NCBI RefSeq assembly: GCF_902498785.1
Contig: NZ_LR701494.1
Coordinates: 1,699,058-1,763,057, forward strand
Reading direction: 5' to 3'
Source of the DNA: Sphingomonas sp. EC-HK361
GTDB lineage: Bacteria > Pseudomonadota > Alphaproteobacteria > Sphingomonadales > Sphingomonadaceae
DNA: 64,000 nt
Shown: one piece after another, positions 51,472 to 60,366 of the stretch
How positions within the stretch are numbered: the stretch's first letter is position 1
How the letters are laid out: each line of letters starts with the position of its first letter
Notes under the pieces: model-generated
What the model saw: only the letters and a program-made list of their open reading frames with translations
Told to the model about the DNA's origin: nothing
Databases searched by the model: none
Program-made: the position numbers and the translations under genes

Positions 51472-53127
51472 ATGTACCGCTACGACACCTACGACCAGGC
51501 GATCGTCGATGCCCGCGTCGACGAATTCCGCGATCAGGTCCGCCGCCGCCTCGCCGGGCAGATCACCGAGGATCAGTTCAAACCGCTCCGGCTGATGAAC
51601 GGCCTCTATCTTCAGCTCCACGCCTACATGCTGCGCGTCGCCGTGCCCTACGGCACGCTCGACAGCCGCCAGATGCGGATGCTCGGCCACATCGCGCGCA
51701 AGTACGACCGGGGCTACGGCCATTTCACCACGCGGCAGAACATCCAGTATAACTGGATCAAGCTGGAGGATGCGCCCGATATCCTCGCGGACCTCGCGAC
51801 GGTCGAGATGCACGCCATCCAGACGAGCGGCAACTGCATCCGAAACATCAGTTCGGATCAATATGCCGGCGCCGCCGCGGACGAAGTGGCCGATCCGCGC
51901 CCCTGGGCGGAGATGATCCGGCAATGGAGCACCTTCCACCCCGAATTCAGCTATCTGCCGCGCAAGTTCAAGATCGCGGTGATCGCCTCGGACGAGGACC
52001 GCGCGGCGATGCGGCTCCACGATATCGGCATCCAGCTCGTCGAGCGAGACGGCGTTCTCGGCGCGAAGGTCTTCGTCGGCGGCGGCATGGGCCGCACCCC
52101 GATGATCGCGCCCGAGATCAAGGACTTCGTCACCGCCGACGACCTGATGAGCTACCTCGAGGCGTGCCTTCGCGTCTACAATCGCTACGGCCGGCGCGAC
52201 AATATCTACAAGGCGCGGATCAAGATCCTGATCCACGAACTCGGCGCGGACGAATACCGTCGCCAGGTCGAGGAGGAGTTTGTTTCGGTAAAGGCGCTGG
52301 GCATCGATCCGCCCGCCGCCGAGCTCGCCCGGATCACCGCGATGTTCGTCCCCCCTCCGTTTGCTTCGAGCGAAGTCGAGAAGCGTGTCTCGACTTCGCT
52401 CGACACAAGCGGGGGGAAAGACCCCGACTTCGCGCTCTGGGTTGCCCAGAACGTCCGCCCGCACAAGCAAGCCGGCTGCGCGATCGTCAACATCAGCCTG
52501 AAACCGATCGGCCAGATCCCCGGCGATGCCTCTGCCGACCAGATCGACGTGATGGCCGATCTCGCCGAGCGCTACAGCTTCGACGAGCTGCGCGTCACTC
52601 ACGCGCAGAACATCGTTCTGCCGCATGTCCGCAAGGCGGACCTCTATACTGTATGGCAGGCGCTGACCGACGCGGGACTGGCGGAAGCCAATCTCGACCT
52701 CATCAGCGATATCATCGCCTGCCCCGGCCTCGATTACTGCAGCCTCGCCAACGCCCGCTCGATCCCCGTCGCGCAGAAGATCGCGACGCGCTTCGCCGAT
52801 CCGGCCCGCCAGCGCGATCTGGGTGAGCTGAAGCTGAAAATCTCGGGCTGCATCAACGCGTGCGGCCACCACCATGCCGGCCACATCGGCATCCTCGGCG
52901 TCGACAGGAAGGGCACCGAAAACTACCAACTGCTCCTCGGCGGATCGGGCGCGGAGGACGTGTCGCTCGGCAAGATCACCGGTCCCGGCTTCTCCGAGGA
53001 CGGCATCGTCGATGCGATCGAGCGGGTGACCGACAAATATGTCGCGGTGCGCGAGGACGGCGAGCGCTTCCTCGACACCTATCGCCGCGTCGGATTCGAG
53101 CCGTTCAAGGAGGCGATCTATGGTTGA
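51472..53127 (+). CDS. cysI: Nitrite/sulfite reductase hemoprotein, in-frame palindrome inserted
   Basis: A 551-residue siroheme/4Fe-4S reductase. Cluster ligands are Cys417 and Cys423 (ACPGLDYCS) and Cys460 and Cys464 (SGCINACGHH); the substrate-binding RN segment is QTSGNCIRNISSDQYAG. It reduces sulfite to sulfide using an external electron donor; no CysJ flavoprotein is nearby. Residues about 294-315 (PPPFASSEVEKRVSTSLDTS) come from a palindrome at 52351-52416 and are not part of the family. Operon with DUF934 and cysH. Confidence 0.93.
   Translation: MYRYDTYDQAIVDARVDEFRDQVRRRLAGQITEDQFKPLRLMNGLYLQLHAYMLRVAVPYGTLDSRQMRMLGHIARKYDRGYGHFTTRQNIQYNWIKLEDAPDILADLATVEMHAIQTSGNCIRNISSDQYAGAAADEVADPRPWAEMIRQWSTFHPEFSYLPRKFKIAVIASDEDRAAMRLHDIGIQLVERDGVLGAKVFVGGGMGRTPMIAPEIKDFVTADDLMSYLEACLRVYNRYGRRDNIYKARIKILIHELGADEYRRQVEEEFVSVKALGIDPPAAELARITAMFVPPPFASSEVEKRVSTSLDTSGGKDPDFALWVAQNVRPHKQAGCAIVNISLKPIGQIPGDASADQIDVMADLAERYSFDELRVTHAQNIVLPHVRKADLYTVWQALTDAGLAEANLDLISDIIACPGLDYCSLANARSIPVAQKIATRFADPARQRDLGELKLKISGCINACGHHHAGHIGILGVDRKGTENYQLLLGGSGAEDVSLGKITGPGFSEDGIVDAIERVTDKYVAVREDGERFLDTYRRVGFEPFKEAIYG
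52351..52416. repeat. Palindromic element inside cysI
   Basis: CGAGCGAAGTCGAGA (52367-52381) is a perfect inverted copy of TCTCGACTTCGCTCG (52388-52402), with a six-base loop. Flanking CCCCCTCCG and CGGGGGG arms extend the stem. It is unrelated to the leuS element. It is read in frame within cysI. Confidence 0.8.
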
Positions 53128-53554
53128 GGATACGCTGCTGCGCTTCCGCGACGATGACGCCCATGACGAACCGGCGGTCACGCTGGACTCGTTCCTCGCC
53201 GGGCAGACCAATGCCGGCGCCGTGCGGATCGAGGCCGGCGACGACGCACGCGCGCTGCTTCCGCACCTCGCCCAGCTGGCGTTGATCGAGGTGAGCTTTC
53301 CGTCCTTTCGTGACGGCCGCGGCTACTCGTCGGCCCGTGTCTTGCGGGAGAGCGGCTATGCCGGTGAACTCCGCGCGGCGGGCGACGTCCTTGTCGATCA
53401 AATCCCCTTCATGCGCCGCTGCGGGTTCGACAGCTTCGCGCCCGAGGCACCGATCGATCCCGCCGTGCTGGCGCGCAGCCTCGATCGCTACGACGCGCAT
53501 TACCAGAAGGCTGCCGACGGCGTCGTTCCGGTGTGGAAGGTGCGGCATGGCTAG
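53120..53554 (+). CDS. DUF934 protein
   Basis: 144 residues of the DUF934 family, a regular partner of cysI and cysH: FSFRDGRGYSSARVLRE-like sequence is seen as FPSFRDGRGYSSARVLRE, then GELRAAGDVLVDQIPFMRRCGFDSF. It is thought to be an accessory protein of assimilatory sulfite reductase. Overlaps the cysI stop by eight bases and cysH by eight. Confidence 0.92.
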   Translation: MVEDTLLRFRDDDAHDEPAVTLDSFLAGQTNAGAVRIEAGDDARALLPHLAQLALIEVSFPSFRDGRGYSSARVLRESGYAGELRAAGDVLVDQIPFMRRCGFDSFAPEAPIDPAVLARSLDRYDAHYQKAADGVVPVWKVRHG

Positions 53555-54305
53555 TGCGGCGCGCGCCCTCGACATGATCGACGTGACGCCCGCCTTCACC
53601 GCGGTGGACGCGGCAGCGTATCAGGCACGGTTCGAAGGCGTAGCCGCGCAGGACATGCTGGCTGACTTGATCGCAGGCGAGCTCAAGGGGCGCATCGCCG
53701 CCGTCTCGTCCTTCGGGGCGGAATCGGCGGTGTTGCTGCATATGGTCGCGCAAGTGAATCGCGACGTCCCGGTCATCTTCACCAACACCCAGAAGATGTT
53801 CGGCGAGACGCTGGCCTATCGCGACGAACTCAGCGAGCGGCTCGGCTTCACCGACCTTCGCGTCTATCGCCCCGACCCGCGCCTGCTCGCGGACAAGGAC
53901 GCGACGGGCCTGCGCTGGTCCTATGATCCCGACGGCTGCTGCGATTTGCGCAAGGTCGAGCCGCTGCGCCGCGCACTGGCGCCGTTCGACGCGTGGATTT
54001 CCGGTCGCAAGGGCTTCCAGTCCGGCACCCGCACGGCCCTCCCGCGGTTCGAGGAGGACGAGGGCCGGCTGAAACTCAACCCGCTCGCCGATTGGGACAA
54101 GGCGAGGCTGGACGCCTATTTCGAAGAGCACGACCTGCCCCGCCATCCGCTGGAAGCGCAAGGCTATCTCTCGATCGGCTGCGCGCCGTGCACCTCCAAG
54201 GTTCAACCCGGCGAAGACCCCCGCGCCGGCCGCTGGCGCGGCTGGGACAAGGTGGAATGCGGCATCCATGTGCCCGAAAAGCCGGGCGAGGAGCCGGTGT
54301 TCTGA
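53547..54305 (+). CDS. cysH: Adenylyl-sulfate reductase (thioredoxin type)
   Basis: 252 residues. The P-loop-like SSFGAESAVLL, the Cys pair CC at 131-132 and CAPC at 212-215 that bind a 4Fe-4S cluster, and the catalytic Cys238 in ECGIH are present. The four-Cys cluster marks the APS-type enzyme, so sulfate is likely reduced from APS without PAPS. Overlaps DUF934. Confidence 0.93.
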   Translation: MASAARALDMIDVTPAFTAVDAAAYQARFEGVAAQDMLADLIAGELKGRIAAVSSFGAESAVLLHMVAQVNRDVPVIFTNTQKMFGETLAYRDELSERLGFTDLRVYRPDPRLLADKDATGLRWSYDPDGCCDLRKVEPLRRALAPFDAWISGRKGFQSGTRTALPRFEEDEGRLKLNPLADWDKARLDAYFEEHDLPRHPLEAQGYLSIGCAPCTSKVQPGEDPRAGRWRGWDKVECGIHVPEKPGEEPVF

Positions 54306-54350
54306 GGCGACCAGACTGCCGGCTTGAGGCTTGAGGACGTCACATTGAGC

Positions 54351-54430
54351 CGTCACCCCGGACTTGATCCGGGGTCCCGCTTCTTGGCGCCGCTTGACTA
54401 GCGGGACCCCGGATCAAGTCCGGGGTGACG
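54351..54430. repeat. Perfect 30-bp inverted repeat after cysH
   Basis: Arms 54351-54380 and 54401-54430 are perfect reverse complements, each containing CACCCCGGACTTGATCCGGGG. The 20-base loop is unique. The same arms recur at 58128-58208. It fills the cysH-cupin convergent gap and may act as terminator. Confidence 0.92.
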
Positions 54431-54454
54431 TTGGTTCGATCGTGTCATACGGCT

Positions 54455-54904
54455 CTAATAAGGCGTGCCATCCTTGTGCGTGTAAACCCCGGTTCGCGCG
54501 TCGGGCAGCAGCAGGTCGATGTCGGGATAATGGCACGGCGTCGATTCCGGCACGCCCCATACGACGAAAGTGCACCCGCCCGCGCCGCCGACCAGATGGT
54601 GGCCATTGCCGTCGCTCTTGGGAAAGGCGACGCAATCGCCGGCGCCGAGGGCCGTCTCGCCTGCATCGTCGATCAAGGTCGCCTCGCCCGACAGGATCAC
54701 GACGAACTCGTCCTCGCCCTCATGCCAGTGGCGCTGGCTCGACCAGTCGCCCTCGCCCAGGGTCACCAGGTTGACCTCGAAATCGGTGATGCCGCTCGCC
54801 TTTGCCAGCGGCAGGATGCGGCGAGCGCCCGCGGCATCGTCGAACGGCGCTGGGTAGCCGCTGCCGGTGATCGGCGCGATCGCGGTGAGGTCGATCTTCG
54901 GCAC
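54455..54904 (-). CDS. Cupin-domain protein
   Basis: 149 residues with cupin motif 1 GDWSSQRHWHEGEDEFVVILSG and motif 2 GDCVAFPKSDGNGHHL, giving the His/Glu metal site. No substrate can be assigned. Four bases downstream of dnaB. Confidence 0.88.
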   Translation of the reverse strand: MPKIDLTAIAPITGSGYPAPFDDAAGARRILPLAKASGITDFEVNLVTLGEGDWSSQRHWHEGEDEFVVILSGEATLIDDAGETALGAGDCVAFPKSDGNGHHLVGGAGGCTFVVWGVPESTPCHYPDIDLLLPDARTGVYTHKDGTPY

Positions 54905-54908
54905 CCGC

Positions 54909-56399
54909 TCAATACCCCACGTAGTCGCTGAATCGGGTGATCGTCGGGTCGAACTTCATCACGACCTTGCCGGTCGCGCCGTGGCGCTGCTTGGCGACGA
55001 TCAGCTCGGCGAGGCCGTAAACCCGCTCCATGTCGGTCGCCCATTTCGCGTGGTCCTCGAACGTTTTCGAATCGTCCCCCTCGACCGGGCGCTTCGGCTC
55101 CTTCGCCGCGACGTAATAATCCTCGCGGAACACGAACCAGACCATGTCCGCATCCTGCTCGATCGATCCCGATTCGCGCAGGTCCGACAGCTGCGGGCGC
55201 TTGTCCTCGCGCTGCTCGACCGCGCGGCTGAGCTGGGAGAGCGCCAGCACCGGCACGTTCATGTCCTTCGCCAGCGTCTTCAGCCCGCGCGAGATTTCGG
55301 AGATTTCCTGGACGCGGTTCTCGCTCGATCCCTTGCCGCCGCCGGTCAGCAGCTGGAGATAGTCGACCACCACGAGTCCGATCTCGTTGTTGTGCCGCCG
55401 CTGAAGCCGCCGCACGCGGGTGTGGAGCGACGAGATCGAGAGCCCGCCGGTATCGTCGATGAACAGCGGCAGGCTCTCGAGCTCCGCTGCCGCCGCCGCC
55501 AGCCGGCCGAACTCGGCGCGGCTGATCTTGCCCATGCGCAGCGACTCGGAGCTGATCCCCGATTGCTCGGCAAGGATACGCGTCGCGAGCTGGTCGGCGG
55601 ACATTTCCAGGCTGAAGAACGCGACCTTGGCGCCGACCGAATCGGCGGGTGCGATCCCGTCCGCCATGTCGCGCATCCACCGCCGCGCGGCGTTGAAGGC
55701 GATGTTGGTGGCGAGCGAGGTCTTGCCCATGCCCGGGCGGCCGGCGAGGATCATCAGGTCCGAATGGTGCATGCCGCCGATCTTGGCGTTGATCGAATCG
55801 AGCCCGGTCGTGACGCCCGACAGGTTGCCGCCCGAATTGAGCGCGCGCTCGGCCATCTTGACCGCCATCGTCGTCGCCTGCGCGAAGGTCTTGACCGCGC
55901 TCTCCGCGCCGCCGTCCGCCGCGACCTTGAACAGCTCCTCCTCGGCCAGCTCGATCTGGCCGCGCGGATTCACCTCTTCCGAGGTGTCCATCGCGCGGTC
56001 GACGAGGGTGCGCCCCACCGTCACCAGCGCGCGCAGCATCGCCAGGTCATAGATCTGCGTCGCGAACTGGCGCGCGCCGATCAGCCCGGCGCCCGATCCG
56101 GTGAGGCTGGCGAGATAGGCCGGCCCGCCCAGCTCCTTCATCCCCTCGTCCGCCTCGAACATCGGGCGCAGCGTCACCGGCGTCGCGAGCATGTCGTTGC
56201 TGCGCAGCGTCTTGATCGCGGCGAAGATGCGGCCGTGGACGGGCTCGAAGAAATGCTGCGGCTCCAGCCGGTCGACGATGTCGTCGGCCAGCCGGTTGTC
56301 GATCATCATCGCGCCGAGCATCGCGGCCTCCGCCTCGACGTTGCGCGGAAGCTGCGGGCCCTGCGGTTCGGCAGGCGTCGGGAATGCAAGCGTGGCCAT
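54909..56399 (-). CDS. dnaB: Replicative DNA helicase DnaB
   Basis: A 496-residue hexameric helicase: N-terminal LPRNVEAEAAMLGAMMIDN, Walker A GRPGMGKT (220-227), the SLEMSADQLATRIL motif, and the VVDYLQLL Walker B. It unwinds DNA at the fork. Divergent from UPF0262. Confidence 0.97.
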   Translation of the reverse strand: MATLAFPTPAEPQGPQLPRNVEAEAAMLGAMMIDNRLADDIVDRLEPQHFFEPVHGRIFAAIKTLRSNDMLATPVTLRPMFEADEGMKELGGPAYLASLTGSGAGLIGARQFATQIYDLAMLRALVTVGRTLVDRAMDTSEEVNPRGQIELAEEELFKVAADGGAESAVKTFAQATTMAVKMAERALNSGGNLSGVTTGLDSINAKIGGMHHSDLMILAGRPGMGKTSLATNIAFNAARRWMRDMADGIAPADSVGAKVAFFSLEMSADQLATRILAEQSGISSESLRMGKISRAEFGRLAAAAAELESLPLFIDDTGGLSISSLHTRVRRLQRRHNNEIGLVVVDYLQLLTGGGKGSSENRVQEISEISRGLKTLAKDMNVPVLALSQLSRAVEQREDKRPQLSDLRESGSIEQDADMVWFVFREDYYVAAKEPKRPVEGDDSKTFEDHAKWATDMERVYGLAELIVAKQRHGATGKVVMKFDPTITRFSDYVGY

Positions 56400-56487
56400 G
56401 GCCGGCTTCTACGCCATCCCCCGGCATCCTCAATTGTGGATAACGAGAATAATTGTCGCCGCATCGTCATCCGACTATCGCCGGACA

Positions 56488-56970
56488 ATGGCCGATCCGC
56501 GGATCATCGATGTCACCCTCGACGAACGCACGATCCTGTGGCGTTCGGCCGATATCGAGCAGGAGCGTCGGATCGCGATCTTCGACCTGATCGAGGGCAA
56601 CCACTTCGCCCCGCAGCGCGAACATGAGGACGGCTATGCCGGCCCGTACAAGCTTCATATCAGCGTCGAGGAAGGCCGGCTCGCCTTCGAGGTGAAGCGC
56701 GAGGACGAGTCACCGCTCGAAACCCATATATTGGGGCTCGCCCGCTTCCGGCGCGCCATCAAGGATTATTTCGCGATTTGCGACAGCTATTATCAGGCGA
56801 TCCGCCAATCCACGCCCGCGCAGATCGAAACCGTCGACATGGCGCGGCGCGGCATCCACAACGAGGCGGCGGAGCTCCTGAAGGAGCGGCTGGACGGCAA
56901 GATCGCGATCGATTTCGACACGGCGCGGCGCCTCTTCACGCTCATCTGCGTGCTGCACATCAAGGGATGA
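56488..56970 (+). CDS. UPF0262 family protein
   Basis: 160 residues with the UPF0262 pattern ITDVTLDERTILWRSADIEQE-like start, RRIAIFDLIEGNHF and FRRAIKDYFAICDSYYQAIRQ. A conserved alphaproteobacterial protein of unknown function. A GH25-like gene starts 10 bases downstream. Confidence 0.9.
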   Translation: MADPRIIDVTLDERTILWRSADIEQERRIAIFDLIEGNHFAPQREHEDGYAGPYKLHISVEEGRLAFEVKREDESPLETHILGLARFRRAIKDYFAICDSYYQAIRQSTPAQIETVDMARRGIHNEAAELLKERLDGKIAIDFDTARRLFTLICVLHIKG

Positions 56971-56980
56971 GGAAGACGTG

Positions 56981-57658
56981 ATGTGGCGAATCCTCGCCGT
57001 GCTGGCGGCGGCCGGCATCGTCGCGATGGCGGCATGGCAAGTCGCGATCGGCTGGCGTCCTTCATCCGAAACCTATCCCGTGCAGGGTGTCGACGTGTCC
57101 GAGGCGAACGGTGCGGTCGAATGGCCGCTGGTCAAGGGATCGGGCGCGGACTTCGCCTATATCGTCGCGACCGCCGGCGCACGCCACCGGGACTCGCGGT
57201 TCGAGACGAACTGGAGCGACAGCGCCGCCGCCGGGCTGCGGCGCGGCGCGATTCACGTGTATTCTCTTTGCGAGGACGCGGTCGATCAGGCGAATGCCTT
57301 CAACACCGTTGTCCCACGCGCGCCGGGCGCCCTGCCCCCCGCTGTCGAAATCGCCTACGACCCCGGCTGTGCCGATCGACCGCAGCCGGCCGCGTTTGTC
57401 GCGGATTTGAAGCGATTCCTGACGATCGTCGAAACGCACACCGGCAAGCCCGCGCTCCTCCTCATCAGCCGCGCCGTCGATCGCGACTACGACCTGTCGA
57501 GCGCGCTGCCGCGCGGCGTGTGGGCGATGGGCAACGGCCTGAAACCCGGCTATCCGGCGCATGGCTGGCGGATGTGGCGGGCGAGCGACTTCCGCCGGAT
57601 CGAGGGCATCGACGGGCCGGTCAATTGGGACGTGGTGAAGATGGAGACGGCACAGTGA
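56981..57658 (+). CDS. GH25 (lysozyme)-like protein without catalytic acids
   Basis: 225 residues with an N-terminal membrane/signal helix (VLAAAGIVAMAAWQVAIG) and the GH25 barrel: QGVDVSEANGAVEWPLV, DFAYIVATAG, RGAIHVYSLC, LPPAVEIAYDPGC and the C-terminal RMWRASDFRRIEGIDGPVNWDVV. In active members the third block reads as KATEG and the DxE motif (DIE or DLE) follows PPVV; here they are VATAG and EIA, so the catalytic acids are lost. It is coupled to cdd by a GTGA overlap. Confidence 0.82.
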   Translation: MWRILAVLAAAGIVAMAAWQVAIGWRPSSETYPVQGVDVSEANGAVEWPLVKGSGADFAYIVATAGARHRDSRFETNWSDSAAAGLRRGAIHVYSLCEDAVDQANAFNTVVPRAPGALPPAVEIAYDPGCADRPQPAAFVADLKRFLTIVETHTGKPALLLISRAVDRDYDLSSALPRGVWAMGNGLKPGYPAHGWRMWRASDFRRIEGIDGPVNWDVVKMETAQ

Positions 57659-58101
57659 CCGAGGCGGAAACCCTGATCGCGGCGGCGCGCGCGGCCGCCG
57701 TCCACGCCCACGCCCCCTATTCGCGTTTCGCGGTCGGCGCGGCGGTGCTGCTGTCGGACGGCGAGATCGTAAGCGGCGCGAACGTAGAAAATGCGAGCTA
57801 CGGCCTGTCGCTGTGCGCTGAGACGGTCGCCATCGCGAAGGTCAGCGCACGCGGGCGGCTGCGCGATGTCGTGGCGATCGGGGTCATCGGCGGGCTGATG
57901 GACACGCACGGCGCCGCGACGGGCGACACACCCGTTCGTCCCTGCGGTCGTTGCCGGCAGGTGCTGAACGAGGCCGCGCAACTTGGCGGACGCGATCTCG
58001 AGGTCCACTGCGCCGGCGCCGAGGGCGACCGGATCGAGAGCCACCGGCTGTCGGCGCTGCTCCCTGATGCGTTCGGGCCAGCTGATCTGGGAGTTCGTTA
58101 G
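57655..58101 (+). CDS. cdd: Cytidine deaminase
   Basis: A 148-residue zinc deaminase: APYSRFAVGAAVLL, the CAE motif with Cys54 and Glu56, and PCGRC with Cys97 and Cys100 holding zinc. Converts cytidine to uridine for salvage. GTG start overlaps the GH25-like stop. Confidence 0.95.
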   Translation: MTEAETLIAAARAAAVHAHAPYSRFAVGAAVLLSDGEIVSGANVENASYGLSLCAETVAIAKVSARGRLRDVVAIGVIGGLMDTHGAATGDTPVRPCGRCRQVLNEAAQLGGRDLEVHCAGAEGDRIESHRLSALLPDAFGPADLGVR

Positions 58102-58127
58102 GCTGGGCGAATTAGCGCACCATCCTG

Positions 58128-58208
58128 CGTCACCCCGGACTTGATCCGGGGTCTCGCTACCTTGGCACGCCGCAACAAGCGGGACCCCGGATCAAGTCCG
58201 GGGTGACG
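58128..58208. repeat. Second copy of the 30-bp-arm inverted repeat
   Basis: Arms 58128-58157 and 58179-58208 match the repeat at 54351 except for one base in the left arm (T for C, still a G-T pair in RNA). The loop differs. It occupies the cdd-crp convergent gap. Confidence 0.92.
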
Positions 58209-58238
58209 GGCAATGAGGGTCGGCGCACTCCTAAACGA

Positions 58239-58982
58239 TCACCCCTCTACCTGCGACAGATCGACCGACCAGTCCGCATACAGATATTCGGGTTCGAACT
58301 CGGCGAGCGCGGCCAGCGCCTTTAGGTTGTGGATCACGACCTCGCCGGACTTGAACGTCATCAAATCGCGGTCGCGCAGCGCGCGCAGCGTGCGGTTGGC
58401 ATGGACGTTGGTGACGCCGCACGCCTCGGCCAGGTCCATCTGCGTGATCGGCAGCGAGAAGCGCCCGTCCTTCGACAGGCCGACCATCGACAGGCGGACG
58501 TCGAGCTCGCACATCAAATGCGCGATCCGGCCGTTCGCACCGAGGCGCCCCAGCCGGAAAATCCATTCGCGGTGCATGGCGGCATCGAGCAGCGTCGAAT
58601 ACCACAGCATGCGCGTCAGCATCGGACGTTCGCGCACCAGCTTGTCGATCGCGCGGTGATCGGCATAGGCGACGCGCGCCGGCCCCAGCGTCGCGACATC
58701 GTGATCCAGCCGCTTCATCGGATAGGCGTGCAGATCGATGAAGTCGCCCGGCACCTGGATCGCGACGAGCTGCCGGTGCCCCTGCCGGTCGTCCATGTAG
58801 CGGCAGACATAGCCATCGAGCAGATAGGTGCTGCGCTCGACCGGCTCGCCGCGACGGATCAGCGTCGTTCGCGCCGGCACCTCGTGCGGTCCGGACACGA
58901 TCGCGTCGAGCGCCGCGAGATCCTCGGGCGAGATCACGCCGCGCCCCCGTCCGGCAAGAAACAGATCGGTCAACATTGCCAA
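58239..58982 (-). CDS. Crp/Fnr-family transcriptional regulator
   Basis: 247 residues: N-terminal cyclic-nucleotide-type sensor barrel (VPARTTLIRRGEPVERSTYLLDG, QVPGDFIDLHAYPM), a long dimerisation helix and a C-terminal winged helix with MDLAEACGVTNVHANRTLRAL. No Fe-S cysteines of FNR type are visible, so the signal is unknown. Located near the quinol oxidase operon, which has a palindrome ahead of it, but any link is inference. Confidence 0.9.
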   Translation of the reverse strand: MAMLTDLFLAGRGRGVISPEDLAALDAIVSGPHEVPARTTLIRRGEPVERSTYLLDGYVCRYMDDRQGHRQLVAIQVPGDFIDLHAYPMKRLDHDVATLGPARVAYADHRAIDKLVRERPMLTRMLWYSTLLDAAMHREWIFRLGRLGANGRIAHLMCELDVRLSMVGLSKDGRFSLPITQMDLAEACGVTNVHANRTLRALRDRDLMTFKSGEVVIHNLKALAALAEFEPEYLYADWSVDLSQVEG

Positions 58983-59020
58983 CGGTCCCCAACGCGTTCT
59001 GGCATCAATCCCGACACGAC

Positions 59021-59044
59021 GAAACGCCCCGATTTCGGGGGCGT
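59021..59044 (-). terminator. Probable terminator of the MHS transporter gene
   Basis: ACGCCCC (59024-59030) pairs with GGGGCGT (59038-59044) over seven bases; on the minus strand the stem is followed by TTCGTC, a weak T-tract. Begins three bases past the transporter stop. Confidence 0.5.
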
Positions 59045-59046
59045 CA

Positions 59047-60366
59047 TCAGTCGAGGCGGCTTGCGAGCTCCTTGTTGAGCGCCAGCGCGACCAGCGTAGC
59101 GAGCGCGCCCGACAGAAGATAGCCGCCCGCCGCGATCAATCCGAACTTGCTCGCCAGAAACAGCGCCGCCAGCGGCGCGAAGCCGGCGCCGAACAGCCAC
59201 GCGAGATCAGAGGTGAGCGCCGAGCCGGTATAGCGCGATTCCTTGTCGAAATTGGAGGCAACCACGCCCGAGGACTGGCCGAAGGACAGGCCGAGCAGGA
59301 TGAAACCGAGGATCATGAAGACCGTCTCTCCTATCTCGCCGCCGGCGAGCAACTGCGGTGCGAAGCCGCTGAATGCCGCGATCGCCGCCGCACATCCTCC
59401 GAGCAGCGTGCGGCGGCCGACCCGGTCGGCGATCATCCCCGAGGCAACGATCGCACCAAGCCCGAAGACCGCGCCGATGATCTCGATCACCAGAAACCGC
59501 GACACGGCCTCCTGCGTGTAGAGATGCACCCAAGACAGCGGAAACACGGTGACCATGTGGAACAGCGCGAAGCTGGCGAGCGGGGCGAACGCGCCGATGA
59601 CGATGTGACCCCATTCCTTGCGGATCGTCGGCAGCACGCGGGTCGGCTGCAACTCGCGCGCGGTGAACAGGTCGCTATATTCGGCCGTCACCACCATGCG
59701 CAGCCGCGCGAAGAGCGCGACGACATTCAGCGCGAACGCCACGAAGAACGGGTAGCGCCAGCCCCAGTCCATGAAATCCTCGTAGGGCGCGAAGACGAGG
59801 CTGAACGCGAAGAGCGACGATGCCACGATCAGGCCGAGCGGGGCGCCCAGCTGCGGGATCATCGCATACCAGCCGCGCTTCTTTTCGGAGACGTTGAGCG
59901 CGAGCAGCGAGGCAAGCCCATCCCACGCGCCGCCCAGCGCGATGCCCTGCCCGATGCGAAACGTCGCCAGCAGGATCGCGGACCAGTGGCCGACCTGCGC
60001 GTAAGCGGGTAGGAAGGCAATCGACACCGTGGACGTGCCGAGCAGGAACAGCGCGATGGTCAGCTTCGTTCCGCGCCCGTAATTCCGGTCGACCGCCATG
60101 AAGATGAGGCTGCCGAGCGGCCGCGCGATAAAGGCGAGCGGAAAGATTGCGAACGAGTAGAGCGTGCCCGTCAGGCGATCGACATAGGGAAACACGACGG
60201 TCGGAAAGACGATGACCGAGGCGATCGCATAGACGAAGAAGTCGAAGAATTCGGAGGTACGACCGATGATGACCCCGATCGCGATCTCGCCCGAACGAAC
60301 GCCGTGCCCGTCCGCATTGAGGCGGCGGGCATCGGCTTCGAGTTCACCGGAATGCGCGGTGGCCAT
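59047..60366 (-). CDS. MHS-type MFS transporter
   Basis: A 439-residue 12-helix symporter of the metabolite:H+ (MHS) group: IGRTSEFFDFFVYAIAS, FPLAFIARPLGSLIFMAVDRNYGRG and FRIGQGIALGGAWDGLASLL are the family signatures, the last with the usual Arg and Gly cluster. Substrates of relatives are citrate, ketoglutarate or other organic acids. Start ATG at 60366; the frame is open further upstream but overlaps the cyo control region. Confidence 0.9.
   Translation of the reverse strand: MATAHSGELEADARRLNADGHGVRSGEIAIGVIIGRTSEFFDFFVYAIASVIVFPTVVFPYVDRLTGTLYSFAIFPLAFIARPLGSLIFMAVDRNYGRGTKLTIALFLLGTSTVSIAFLPAYAQVGHWSAILLATFRIGQGIALGGAWDGLASLLALNVSEKKRGWYAMIPQLGAPLGLIVASSLFAFSLVFAPYEDFMDWGWRYPFFVAFALNVVALFARLRMVVTAEYSDLFTARELQPTRVLPTIRKEWGHIVIGAFAPLASFALFHMVTVFPLSWVHLYTQEAVSRFLVIEIIGAVFGLGAIVASGMIADRVGRRTLLGGCAAAIAAFSGFAPQLLAGGEIGETVFMILGFILLGLSFGQSSGVVASNFDKESRYTGSALTSDLAWLFGAGFAPLAALFLASKFGLIAAGGYLLSGALATLVALALNKELASRLD

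Noticed and set aside
58239-58982. Oxygen-sensing FNR
   Set aside because: The N-terminal cysteines that bind the FNR 4Fe-4S cluster are not present; only a general Crp/Fnr assignment is justified.
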